Source: Alphaproteobacteria bacterium (GTDB lineage Bacteria > Pseudomonadota > Alphaproteobacteria > Reyranellales > Reyranellaceae). Taken from it: a DNA stretch of 64,000 nt. The DNA lies in NCBI GenBank assembly GCA_019635875.1, contig JAHBYP010000003.1:186001-250000 (forward strand), in the 5' to 3' direction. The notes under the pieces were generated by a model, which searched no databases, was not told where the DNA came from, and saw only the letters and a program-made list of their open reading frames with translations. The position numbers and the translations under genes were made by a program. Each line of letters opens with the position of its first letter. Position 1 is the first letter of the stretch. This document shows positions 55,787-63,372 of this stretch, piece after piece.

Positions 55787-55796
55787 CCGCTTTTCC

Positions 55797-55950
55797 TTCT
55801 CCCCGCGAAGGCGGGGAGAAGGTGCCCGAAGGGCGGATGAGGGGCTTCGCGGAGGTTCAACAGGGGCAGCGTTCTTTGTTGCGCGAGAAGCCCCTCATCC
55901 GCCTCGCTGGCGCTCGGCACCTTCTCCCCGCCTTCGCGGGGAGAAGGGAG
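55797..55950. repeat. Palindromic repeat, family 3
   Basis: About 150 bases. Tips CTTCTCCCCGCGAAGGCGGGGAGAAGG enclose GTGCCCGAAGGGCGGATGAGGGG and its complement. It shares the GTGCCCGAAGGGCGG core with family 2 but has different tips. Confidence 0.9.
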
Positions 55951-55982
55951 ACTCCACGATCCCATCTGCTAAAACACACGCC

Positions 55983-56744
55983 ATGGACATCCGCATCGAG
56001 GGCGTGACGCATCGTTATGACGGGCTGCTCGTCCTCGACGGCATCGATCTGGCGATCGGCGAGGGCGAGACCGTGGTGCTGGTCGGGCCCTCGGGCTGCG
56101 GCAAGTCGACCCTGCTGGGCATCGTCGGCGGTCTGCTGAAGCCGAGCGAAGGCCGCGTCGCCACGCTGGGCGCGCCGCGCCGCGACTCGCTCAACCCCTT
56201 CACCTACGTGTTCCAGGATTTCGCGCTGCTGCCCTGGCGCAGCGTCGCCGCCAATGTCGCGCTGGCGCTGGAGCATCATCGGCTGGGCGCCAGGGAGCGC
56301 GCGGAGCGCGTGAGCGAGGCGCTGGCGCTGACCGGGCTGCGCGACTTCGCGCAGGCGTACCCGAAGCAGCTGAGCGGCGGCATGCGCCAGCGCGTCGGCA
56401 TCGCCCGCGCGCTGGTCGTGCGCCCCTCGGTGCTGCTGCTCGACGAGCCGCTCTCGGCGCTCGACGCGCAGACCCGCGAGCTCCTGATGGAGGACCTGCT
56501 GGCGATCTGGGCGCGCGAGCGCGGCACCCGGCTCTACGTCACGCACAATCTCGACGAGGCGGCGCGGCTCGCCGACCGCGTCGTCGTGCTGTCGCGCAGG
56601 CCCGGCCGCATCCGCGAGGTCGTCGCCATCGAGGAGCCGGTGGCCAAGCGCGGCGCGGCGATCGTCGCCGAGATGCGCGAGCGGCTGTGGCGGCTGATCC
56701 GCGAGGAGGCGCGCGAGGCCGAGCGCGAGGTGCAGCATGTCTGA
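55983..56744 (+). CDS. ABC transporter ATPase, SsuB/TauB/NrtD type
   Basis: 253 residues. Walker A GPSGCGKS is at 35-42, signature LSGGMRQRVGIARAL, Walker B VLLLDEPLSALD, and the H-loop VTHNLDEAARLADRV follow. This matches taurine/nitrate/sulfonate-type importers. The permease gene overlaps its end by eight bases. No substrate-binding protein gene is adjacent. Confidence 0.95.
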   Translation: MDIRIEGVTHRYDGLLVLDGIDLAIGEGETVVLVGPSGCGKSTLLGIVGGLLKPSEGRVATLGAPRRDSLNPFTYVFQDFALLPWRSVAANVALALEHHRLGARERAERVSEALALTGLRDFAQAYPKQLSGGMRQRVGIARALVVRPSVLLLDEPLSALDAQTRELLMEDLLAIWARERGTRLYVTHNLDEAARLADRVVVLSRRPGRIREVVAIEEPVAKRGAAIVAEMRERLWRLIREEAREAEREVQHV

Positions 56745-57531
56745 CGCCCCGCGGCGCGCCGTGCGCTTCCGCGGCGGCGGCTATGAGGTGCGCCCGCGCC
56801 GCTGGGCGCCGTGGCTGATCTTCGCCCTGCTGCTGCTGCTGTGGCACGTCGCCTCGAGCCGCGGCTGGATCTCGCCCTCCTCCCTGCCCAGCCCCGGATC
56901 CGTCGTCCTGGCCTTCGGCGAGATGATCGAGCGCGGCACCCTGCAGAAGCATCTCTGGGAATCGGCGCGCCGCATCGCGCTGGGCTGGGCGCTGGGCACC
57001 CTGGCGGGGCTGGCGATCGGCCTCTCCATGGGCATCTTCTCGCTGGCGCGCGCCGGGCTGCTGCCGCTGGTCTCCGCCCTCTTCCCGATCCCCAAGATCG
57101 CGCTCTTGCCGCTGTTCATCCTGTGGTTCGGCATCGGCGAGGCCTCGAAGGTGGCGACCATCGGCTTCGGCGTGTTCTTCCCCACGGTGATCGCCGCCTA
57201 CGCCGCCTGCGATTCCGTGCCGCGCAACCTGATCCGCATGGCCCAGAGCTTCGGCCTGCCGGCGCGCCACATCGTCTGGAAGGTGCTGGTGCCCGGCGCC
57301 ATGCCCGGCATCCTGGCGGGCTTCCGCATCACCGCCTCGATCGCCCTGATCCTGGTGGTCGCCGCCGAGATGATCGGCGCCGAGTACGGCGTCGGCGCCT
57401 TCATCCTGGCCACCGGCAACCTGATGCAGACCGACCACCTGGTGGCCGGCGTGGCGATCCTCTCGCTCTTCGGCCTGCTGGTGAACTGGCTGCTCAGCGC
57501 GATCGAGAGGAGCGTGCTGCGCTGGCGTTGA
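56737..57531 (+). CDS. ABC transporter permease, SsuC/TauC type
   Basis: 264 residues with about six hydrophobic segments and the EAA-type loop SVPRNLIRMAQSFGLPARHIVW ending with the LVPGAMPGILAG stretch. It pairs with the ATPase upstream. Its last 38 bases overlap a convergent small gene. The absence of a nearby binding-protein gene suggests a receptor encoded elsewhere. Confidence 0.95.
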   Translation: MSDAPRRAVRFRGGGYEVRPRRWAPWLIFALLLLLWHVASSRGWISPSSLPSPGSVVLAFGEMIERGTLQKHLWESARRIALGWALGTLAGLAIGLSMGIFSLARAGLLPLVSALFPIPKIALLPLFILWFGIGEASKVATIGFGVFFPTVIAAYAACDSVPRNLIRMAQSFGLPARHIVWKVLVPGAMPGILAGFRITASIALILVVAAEMIGAEYGVGAFILATGNLMQTDHLVAGVAILSLFGLLVNWLLSAIERSVLRWR

Positions 57532-57823
57532 AGGCGCGGCGCGTCAGCGCGCGGGTGCCCAGCAGCATGCCGCGCACCAGCAGGCCGCTCGCCAGGAAGA
57601 AGAACGGCAGGCCGAGCAGCTCGTAGGCGATCTCGCCGGCGTTGAGCGATACCGGACCGGTGCACCAGCGCGCCGACCAGTCGCCCAGCACGCACGCCAG
57701 GCCGGTCGTCCAGATGCCCATGAACGCCCAGACGCCCGTCATCAGCACCCACAGGCGGAACAGGCGGCGCCACAGGATCGCGCTGTCGTCGGGCGGCGCG
57801 GCCGGCCGGGAATCCGAGCTCAT
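57494..57823 (-). CDS. Small membrane protein
   Basis: 109 residues. Two or three hydrophobic stretches (LWVLMTGVWAFMGIWTTGLA, EIAYELLGLPFFFLASGLLV) predict a membrane protein. Its 3' end overlaps the permease gene by 38 bases. The start is GTG-free ATG at 57823 without a clear ribosome binding site. Function unknown. Confidence 0.6.
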   Translation of the reverse strand: MSSDSRPAAPPDDSAILWRRLFRLWVLMTGVWAFMGIWTTGLACVLGDWSARWCTGPVSLNAGEIAYELLGLPFFFLASGLLVRGMLLGTRALTRRAFNASAARSSRSR

Positions 57824-57900
57824 GCGTCCGTCATGCCCGATGAATCCCCGGCAGACAAGCCGGGGCCGCAGCCTTGCCGCCGCTCCCGCGTTGTCGCGGC

Positions 57901-58125
57901 ATGAAACCGGACGATGACGCCGCCGCCATCCGCGACGCCCTGATCGGCCTCGACGAACTGGTCGACGCCGCCGACGGCATCCTGGCGCGCGCCGCCGATC
58001 CGGCAAGCGGACTGTCACCCGAGGCGGCGCTCGCCGAGTTGGGCGCGCTGCTGACCGGCGAGACCGGCATGGCCGCCCGCGCCGCCGCCGAGGCCGTCCT
58101 CGGCCGCTCCACCGGCGGGGCGTAG
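57901..58125 (+). CDS. Small hypothetical acidic protein
   Basis: 74 residues, mostly helical and alanine-rich (DALIGLDELVDAADGILARA, SPEAALAELGALLTGETG). It ends just before the first repeat array at 58131 and may belong with it. No recognised family. The ATG at 57901 or one nine codons upstream could start it. Confidence 0.45.
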   Translation: MKPDDDAAAIRDALIGLDELVDAADGILARAADPASGLSPEAALAELGALLTGETGMAARAAAEAVLGRSTGGA

Positions 58126-58130
58126 CCGCT

Positions 58131-58164
58131 GACGGTCGATGACGGTGATGACGGTATGGACGGT
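58131..58164. repeat. Direct-repeat array 1 (iteron-like)
   Basis: Four copies of GACGGT at 58131, 58141, 58150 and 58159, spaced 10, 9 and 9 bases. This array runs opposite to the one at 58284-58339. Confidence 0.75.
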
Positions 58165-58283
58165 GCATTCCCCCTCTTTTCTGTTGAAGGGAGGGGGGCC
58201 CGCGCCATCGCAGGCGCGGGGAGGCAGTCCGCGGGCGGCCCTCAGTCCGCTCCGCCATCCCAGCCAGTAAATCGCGCGGAACG
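58165..58283. other. Hairpin-bearing spacer between arrays
   Basis: Contains CCCCCTC and GAGGGGGG arms around a T-rich loop (about 58170-58197), and the perfect stem CCCGCGCC/GGCGCGGG with a six-base loop (about 58199-58220). No gene is visible. Confidence 0.55.
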
Positions 58284-58339
58284 ACCGTCCAAGCCGTCCA
58301 AGCCGTCACAACTGTCAGGGCACCACCGTCACCATCGTC
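58284..58339. repeat. Direct-repeat array 2, inverted relative to array 1
   Basis: Copies of (A/G)CCGTC and one-base variants at 58284, 58293, 58302, 58311, 58325 and 58334. The first four are exactly 9 bases apart. It is the reverse complement of the GACGGT unit. Confidence 0.75.
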
Positions 58340-58410
58340 AGGCCTGTTCTTGCGTGCGTGCTCCTTCTGCCGTTGGCGCACGGAAGGCCACGAACGACGC
58401 GATCTGTCGA

Positions 58411-58432
58411 TTTCCACCCCTACGGTTGTCGA
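58411..58432. other. Shared motif, copy 2
   Basis: TTTCCACCCCTA followed by CGGTTGTCGA, identical to 23313-23334 except for two bases. It lies 25 bases before the FAD oxidoreductase start. Confidence 0.6.
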
Positions 58433-58456
58433 GAAGAGCGGAGTAATGTCGATTCC

Positions 58457-59758
58457 ATGCGGATAAACCTCGTTACCAACATTGTCGGAATCGGCCCCTC
58501 GCCCGCCCCTGTCATCGTCGAGGCCGACCTGGCGGTGCTGGGCGCCGGCGTCGCCGGCGTCTCGGCGGCGGTCGAGGCGGCGCGGCTCGGCCGGCGGGTG
58601 GTGCTGGTCGACGGCGCCCCGACCCTGGGCGGCCAGTCGGTGGCGGCGGCCATCGGCACCTTCTGCGGCTTCTATTCCAACGGCCCGAGCCCCTACCCCA
58701 CGGTGCACGGCATCGCCCAGGAGATCATCCGCGACCTCGACGCCCAGGGCGCGCTCCGGCCGATCCACGGAAGGCGCAACACCATCATCGTGCCCTACGA
58801 CGAGGTGGCGCTGGGCCGCTGGATCGAGCGCAAGGTGGCGTCGCTGCCGCAGATCGTGCCGCTGACCGGCGCGCTGCTGCTCGACGTGGCGCGCGACGGC
58901 GGCCGCATCCGCTCGGCGCGGCTGGCCACGCGCTACGGCATGGTCGAGCTGCGCGCCTCGGGCTGGATCGACGCCTCGGGCGACGCGGCCCTGGCCTGGG
59001 CGGCGGGCTTCGCCTGCCGCGAGCCCGAGACGCCGGTCTGGGGCACCAACATGATGGTGCTGGAGGGCGTCGAGCGCGACGCGCTCGCGGCCATCGACCG
59101 CGCCGAGGTCAAGGCGCGGCTCAGCGCCAAGTCGGCCGCCTACGGGCTGCGCCGCCACGACGGCTTCCTGTTCGCCACCTTCGGCGACGACCGCGCGCTG
59201 GTGAACATGACGCACATCGCCACGCCGCTCGATCCGCTGGGCGCGGCGCGCATGACGCTCGACGGCCGCGACCAGGCCGACCGCCTGCTGCTGTTCCTGA
59301 AGGACGCCTATCCCGCGGCGTTCGCCCGGGCGACGGTGCGCGTTTACGGCCAGCCCGGCATCCGCATGACGCGCTGGATCAAGGGCCGCCATCACCTCAC
59401 CGTCGAGGAGGTGCGCCAGGGCGTGCGCCACGACGACGCCATCGCCCGCTGCTCCTGGCCGATCGAGCTGCACAACCGCCCGGACGACGTGCACTGGGAG
59501 GAGTTCGGCGACGACCACATGCACTGGGTGCCGCTGGGCTCGCTGGTGCCGGAGGGTGCCGACAACCTGCTGGCGGCCGGCCGCTGCATCGACGGCGATC
59601 CGGCGGCGCTGTCCTCGGTGCGGGTGATGGGCCCCTGCATCGCCACCGGCGCCGCGGCGGCGCACGCGCTGGACCTCGCCGGCTCGGGCTCGGTGAGCCA
59701 GATCGACGTCAAGGCGCTGCAGGCGCGGCTGCACGACAATCTCGATCGGCGCGACTGA
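58457..59758 (+). CDS. FAD-dependent oxidoreductase
   Basis: 433 residues. The N-terminal FAD-binding motif is AVLGAGVAGVSAAVEAARLG and is followed by LVDGAPTLGGQSVAAAIGTFCGF, as in the FAD-dependent oxidoreductases with a cysteine near the flavin (PF12831-like). The C-terminus has LLAAGRCIDGDPAALSSVRVMGPC, the usual second FAD-binding segment. I chose ATG at 58457, since further upstream is repeat-like. It precedes the liv genes and may act on the imported substrate. Substrate unknown. Confidence 0.88.
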   Translation: MRINLVTNIVGIGPSPAPVIVEADLAVLGAGVAGVSAAVEAARLGRRVVLVDGAPTLGGQSVAAAIGTFCGFYSNGPSPYPTVHGIAQEIIRDLDAQGALRPIHGRRNTIIVPYDEVALGRWIERKVASLPQIVPLTGALLLDVARDGGRIRSARLATRYGMVELRASGWIDASGDAALAWAAGFACREPETPVWGTNMMVLEGVERDALAAIDRAEVKARLSAKSAAYGLRRHDGFLFATFGDDRALVNMTHIATPLDPLGAARMTLDGRDQADRLLLFLKDAYPAAFARATVRVYGQPGIRMTRWIKGRHHLTVEEVRQGVRHDDAIARCSWPIELHNRPDDVHWEEFGDDHMHWVPLGSLVPEGADNLLAAGRCIDGDPAALSSVRVMGPCIATGAAAAHALDLAGSGSVSQIDVKALQARLHDNLDRRD

Positions 59759-59793
59759 TCCGGGCCTTGCCGCTCCCCGGCGACCTGATTAGT

Positions 59794-59808
59794 TTGGTAC
59801 CCAACCAA
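59794..59808. promoter_or_regulatory. Possible operator upstream of the liv-type operon
   Basis: TTGGT-N5-ACCAA, a perfect five-base inverted repeat, lies 17 bases before the binding-protein start. It resembles GntR/FadR-type half-sites, but no regulator gene is adjacent. Confidence 0.4.
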
Positions 59809-59824
59809 TTCCGGGAGGAATGCC

Positions 59825-61066
59825 ATGTCCAAGCTCTTCACCCTCGGCCGCCGGCGCTTCGCCGCGGTGACCGCCGCCTCCGCACTCGCAGCCCCGCTGC
59901 CGTTGCGCCATGGCTTCGCGCAGGGCGCGGCGCTGAAGGTCGGCCTGTTGCTGCCGACCTCCGGCGTGCAGGCGCTGATCGGCCAGATGTGCGCGCGCAC
60001 CACGGCGCTCGCCAACGACGTGCTGGCCGACTCCAAGGTCCCGGTGAAGCTGGAGATCGCCAGCTACGACACCGAGTCCAACCCCGACATGTCGCGCACC
60101 CAGGCCGAGAAGGCGATCGCGGCCGGCGCGCATGTGCTGGTCGGCGCCTTCGACTCGGGCCAGACGATGGCGATCGCGCAGGTCGCCGAGCAGAAGGGCG
60201 TGCCGATGATCGTAAACATCGCCGCCGCGCCGCAGATCACCGAGTCGGGCTTCAAGTGGGTGGTGCGCAACTTCCCGACCGCGCCGATGCTGGTGACCGG
60301 CGCGCTCACCCTGCAGAAGGATCTGTTCGCCGCCACCGGCAAGACGCCGAAGACCGCCGTGCTGATGTCGGTCAACGACACCTTCGGCGAGGCGATGATG
60401 CGGGCCATCCCCGGCCTGGCGAAGCACCTGCAGATGCCCTACGAGATCGTCGACACCATCGCCTACGATCCGCGCGCCAAGGACCTGTCGGCCGAGGTCG
60501 CCAAGGCCAAGGCGACCAAGGCCGAGCTGGTGATGCCGGTGTCGCGGCTCAACGACGCCAAGCTCCTGATCCAGGAGATGGTCAAGCAGCAATACGAGCC
60601 GATGGGCATCGTCAATCCCGGCGCGCCCGGCCTCTACGAGCCCGACTTCCTCAAGACCATGGGCAAGTTCGCCAATTTCCACGTCTCGAACGTGCCGTGG
60701 GTCAATCCGAAGTCGGCGATGGCCCAGTCGCTGGAGAAGCGCTACGCGGCGAAGTTCAAGGACGGCCAAGTCGACATCAACATCGGCTTCACCTTCGAGG
60801 GCCTGCTGGTCGCGGCCGACGCCTATGTCCGCGCCAAGGCGACCGGCCCGGCCGAGCTGATGGCGGCGATCAAGTCGACCAACATCGCCGAGCACGTCAT
60901 GACCGGCGGGCCGATCAAGTTCGACGAGAAGGGCCAGAACACCGGCATCAAGGCCGCCGCGGTGCAGAACCTCAACAACAAGCCGACGGTCGTGCTGCCG
61001 GCGGAGTTCGCGGTCGCCAAGCCGGTCTTCCCGATGCCCGGCTGGCGGGCCAAGGAACGGGGTTAG
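59825..61066 (+). CDS. Branched-chain amino acid-type ABC substrate-binding protein
   Basis: 413 residues. A twin-arginine-like N-terminus with RRRFAAVTAASALAAPLPLR suggests export. The mature domain has the LivJ/AmiC order: LKVGLLLPTSGVQALIGQM, VLVGAFDSGQTMAIAQVAE, and IVNIAAAPQITESGFKWVVRN. GGGAGGAAT gives a strong start. First gene of the liv-type operon; the ligand could be an amino acid, amide or aromatic acid. Confidence 0.94.
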   Translation: MSKLFTLGRRRFAAVTAASALAAPLPLRHGFAQGAALKVGLLLPTSGVQALIGQMCARTTALANDVLADSKVPVKLEIASYDTESNPDMSRTQAEKAIAAGAHVLVGAFDSGQTMAIAQVAEQKGVPMIVNIAAAPQITESGFKWVVRNFPTAPMLVTGALTLQKDLFAATGKTPKTAVLMSVNDTFGEAMMRAIPGLAKHLQMPYEIVDTIAYDPRAKDLSAEVAKAKATKAELVMPVSRLNDAKLLIQEMVKQQYEPMGIVNPGAPGLYEPDFLKTMGKFANFHVSNVPWVNPKSAMAQSLEKRYAAKFKDGQVDINIGFTFEGLLVAADAYVRAKATGPAELMAAIKSTNIAEHVMTGGPIKFDEKGQNTGIKAAAVQNLNNKPTVVLPAEFAVAKPVFPMPGWRAKERG

Positions 61067-61073
61067 CCGTTTT

Positions 61074-61199
61074 CCTTCCCCCGGAGGGGGAAGGTGCCCG
61101 AAGGGCGGAAGGGGGATGTCGAAGACGGACAACGATGGCGTTGAAACATCCCCCATCCGTCAGCGCTACGCGTTGCCACCTTCCCCCTCCGGGGGAAGG
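61074..61199. repeat. Palindromic repeat, family 2, copy 3
   Basis: Same tips as copy 1 but with a diverged centre. It fills the space between the binding-protein stop and the LivH-type start, ending 12 bases before that ATG with CTCCGGGGGAAGG. Confidence 0.93.
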
Positions 61200-61211
61200 C
61201 AAGAGAGCTGA

Positions 61212-62078
61212 ATGCTGACCGACATCATCCAGGCGACCATCATGGGCCTGCTCACCGGCATGGTGTACGGGCTGATGGCGCTCGGGCTGTCGGTGATCTT
61301 CGGCGTCATGCGCGTGGTCAACTTCGCGCATGGCGAGATGATGGTCGTCGGCATGTACCTCGCCTGGCTGCTGTTCGAGCGGCTCGGCATCGATCCCCTG
61401 CTCGCCGTGCCGCTGGTCGCCGCCGCGCTGTTCGCCGCCGGCTACGGCCTGCAGCGCGGCCTGATCAACCCCTTCATCAACGTCGCCGAGCACATGCAGT
61501 TCATGCTGCTGCTGGCGGTGGCGATCATCATCGTCAATCTCTGCCTGCTGATCGCCGGGCCCGACACCTACGGCGTGCAGGTCGACTACATGTTCGATTC
61601 CTACGCGCTGGGCCCCTTCACCTTCGACGCCGTGCGCGTCTACGCCGCGCTGGCGGCGATGGCGATCGCCGGGCTGCTCTATCTCTTCTTCACCCGCACG
61701 CGCATCGGCAAGTCGATCCGCGCCGCCGCCGACAACCACACCGGCGCGCTGGTCGTGGGGCTGGACGTGCCGCGCCTCTACGCGCTGACCTTCGGCATCG
61801 GCGCCGCCTGCGTCGGTGCCGCCGGCGCGCTGATGATCCTCGTGGTGCAGGCCCAGCCCTTCCTCGCCATCGATTACACGCTGCTGGCCTTCGTCATCGT
61901 CATCGTCGGTGGGCTGGGCAGCATGCCCGGCGCGCTGGCCGGCGGCCTGCTGATCGGCGTCTCGGAGTCGCTGGCCGGGCTGCTGATCCAGCCCTCGCTG
62001 AAGAGCGTCTTCAGCTTCGGCCTGCTGATCCTCGTGCTGCTGCTCAGGCCTCAGGGCCTGTTCGCGCGCCGTGGTTAG
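61212..62078 (+). CDS. Branched-chain amino acid-type permease (LivH-type)
   Basis: 288 residues with about eight hydrophobic segments. GLLTGMVYGLMALGLSVIFGVMRVVNFAHGE is the N-terminal LivH signature region; FVIVIVGGLGSMPGALAGG is the coupling loop. Ribosome binding appears to be the GGGGGAAGG end of the preceding repeat or AAGAGAG after it. Operates with the LivM-type permease. Confidence 0.95.
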   Translation: MLTDIIQATIMGLLTGMVYGLMALGLSVIFGVMRVVNFAHGEMMVVGMYLAWLLFERLGIDPLLAVPLVAAALFAAGYGLQRGLINPFINVAEHMQFMLLLAVAIIIVNLCLLIAGPDTYGVQVDYMFDSYALGPFTFDAVRVYAALAAMAIAGLLYLFFTRTRIGKSIRAAADNHTGALVVGLDVPRLYALTFGIGAACVGAAGALMILVVQAQPFLAIDYTLLAFVIVIVGGLGSMPGALAGGLLIGVSESLAGLLIQPSLKSVFSFGLLILVLLLRPQGLFARRG

Positions 62079-62092
62079 TGCGCGCTTTCATA

Positions 62093-62217
62093 CCTTCCCC
62101 CGGAGGGGGAAGGTGGCGCGCGCAGCGCGACGGAAGGGGGATGCCGCAACGAAGCCGGTGTTCGTCTTCGACATCCCCCTTCCGCCCTTCGGGCACCTTC
62201 CTCCTCCGGGGGAAGGC
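62093..62217. repeat. Palindromic repeat, family 2, copy 4 (reversed)
   Basis: Same tips, but the internal GCGCGCAGCGCGACGG and CCCTTCGGGCACC segments are swapped relative to copies 1, 2, 3 and 5, so this copy is in the opposite orientation. It ends nine bases before the LivM-type start. Confidence 0.93.
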
Positions 62218-62225
62218 AGGTAAGC

Positions 62226-63227
62226 ATGTGGCAACGCCTCACATCGGGCATGACGCCGCGCGGGATGATCGCGCTGGCGGTCGTGGGCGCCGTGCTGCTC
62301 GCCGCGCCGGCCGTGATCGGATCGTACCCGCTGTCGATCCTGATCCTCGTGATCTACTTCGCCTATATCGGCCAGGCATGGAACGTGATGATGGGCTTCG
62401 CCGGCCAGCTGTCGCTGGGGCATGCGCTCTATCTCGGGCTGGGCGGCTACACGGCAGCGGCGCTCGCCTTCCATTTCGGCCTCTCGCCGTGGCTCGGCAT
62501 GGTCGCCGGCGTGCTGGTCGCCATGCTGGCCGGCGGCCTCGTCGGCTTCCTCGGCTTCCGCTTCTCGCTCGCCGGCGTCTATTTCGCGCTGCTGACCATC
62601 GCCTTCGCCGAGTTCACCCGTATCCTGTTCGACCATTTCAAGTGGGTCGGCGGCTCGGCCGGCCTGTTCCTCAAGGTCTCCGGCGATGCGGGCCTGTGGC
62701 ATCTGCGCGGCGGGCCGGTGATGTTCTACTACGTGATCCTGGCGCTGGCGGTGCTGGCGCTGGTCGCCTGTCGCCTGCTGCTGACCAGCCGGCTCGGCTA
62801 TTACTGGCTCGCCATCCGCGAGGACCCCGAGGCGGCGCAGGCCAGCGGCGTCGACGTCCTGCGCTGCAAGATGATCGCCGTGCTGATCTCGTCAGGCATG
62901 GCGGCGGTAGGCGGCGCCTGGGCGGCGTTCTACTACAAGAACCTGTTCCCCGAGACCGCCTTCGCCGTGGGCCGCTCGATCGAGGTGATCCTGGCGCCGA
63001 TCATCGGCGGGCTGGGCACGCTGATCGGCCCCTTCGTCGGCGCCGCCCTGCTGGTCAGCCTGGGCGATCTCTTCACCATCGCCGCCGAGCGCATCGGCGA
63101 GGTCTTCGGCATCAAGACCGCCGGCCTCAAGCAGATCTTCTACGGGCTGGCCCTGCTCTGCATCGTCGCCTTCCGCCGCGACGGCGTGTGGCCCTGGCTC
63201 GCCCGCAAGCTGGGCTTCGTGCGATGA
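62226..63227 (+). CDS. Branched-chain amino acid-type permease (LivM-type)
   Basis: 333 residues with about ten hydrophobic segments. AYIGQAWNVMMGFAGQLSLG and the later LIGPFVGAALLVSLGD are LivM motifs. GGGGGAAGG from the preceding repeat ends nine bases before the ATG, an ideal ribosome binding site distance. Operates with the LivH-type protein. Confidence 0.95.
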   Translation: MWQRLTSGMTPRGMIALAVVGAVLLAAPAVIGSYPLSILILVIYFAYIGQAWNVMMGFAGQLSLGHALYLGLGGYTAAALAFHFGLSPWLGMVAGVLVAMLAGGLVGFLGFRFSLAGVYFALLTIAFAEFTRILFDHFKWVGGSAGLFLKVSGDAGLWHLRGGPVMFYYVILALAVLALVACRLLLTSRLGYYWLAIREDPEAAQASGVDVLRCKMIAVLISSGMAAVGGAWAAFYYKNLFPETAFAVGRSIEVILAPIIGGLGTLIGPFVGAALLVSLGDLFTIAAERIGEVFGIKTAGLKQIFYGLALLCIVAFRRDGVWPWLARKLGFVR

Positions 63228-63242
63228 GGGCGCTCGCTCATA

Positions 63243-63369
63243 CCTTCCCCCGGAGGGGGAAGGTGCCCGAAGGGCGGAAGGGGGATGTCGAAGACGGACT
63301 CCTGCGTCCGTCTTCGACATCCCCCTTCCGTCGCGCTGGCGCGCGCCACCTTCCCCCTCCGGGGGAAGA
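63243..63369. repeat. Palindromic repeat, family 2, copy 5
   Basis: Same orientation as copies 1-3. It ends only about four bases before the ATPase ATG, so the GGGGGAAG of its right tip must be part of the translation start region. Confidence 0.93.
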
Positions 63370-63372
63370 TTC

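Noticed and set aside
57824-59734. Upstream part of a 746-codon minus-strand frame
   Set aside because: Antisense to the FAD oxidoreductase; only the part from the ATG at 57823 has membrane-protein character.
61074-63369. Three regularly placed repeats taken as a CRISPR-like array
   Set aside because: The spacers are full transporter genes and the repeats are 120-base palindromes, not 25-40 base direct repeats.
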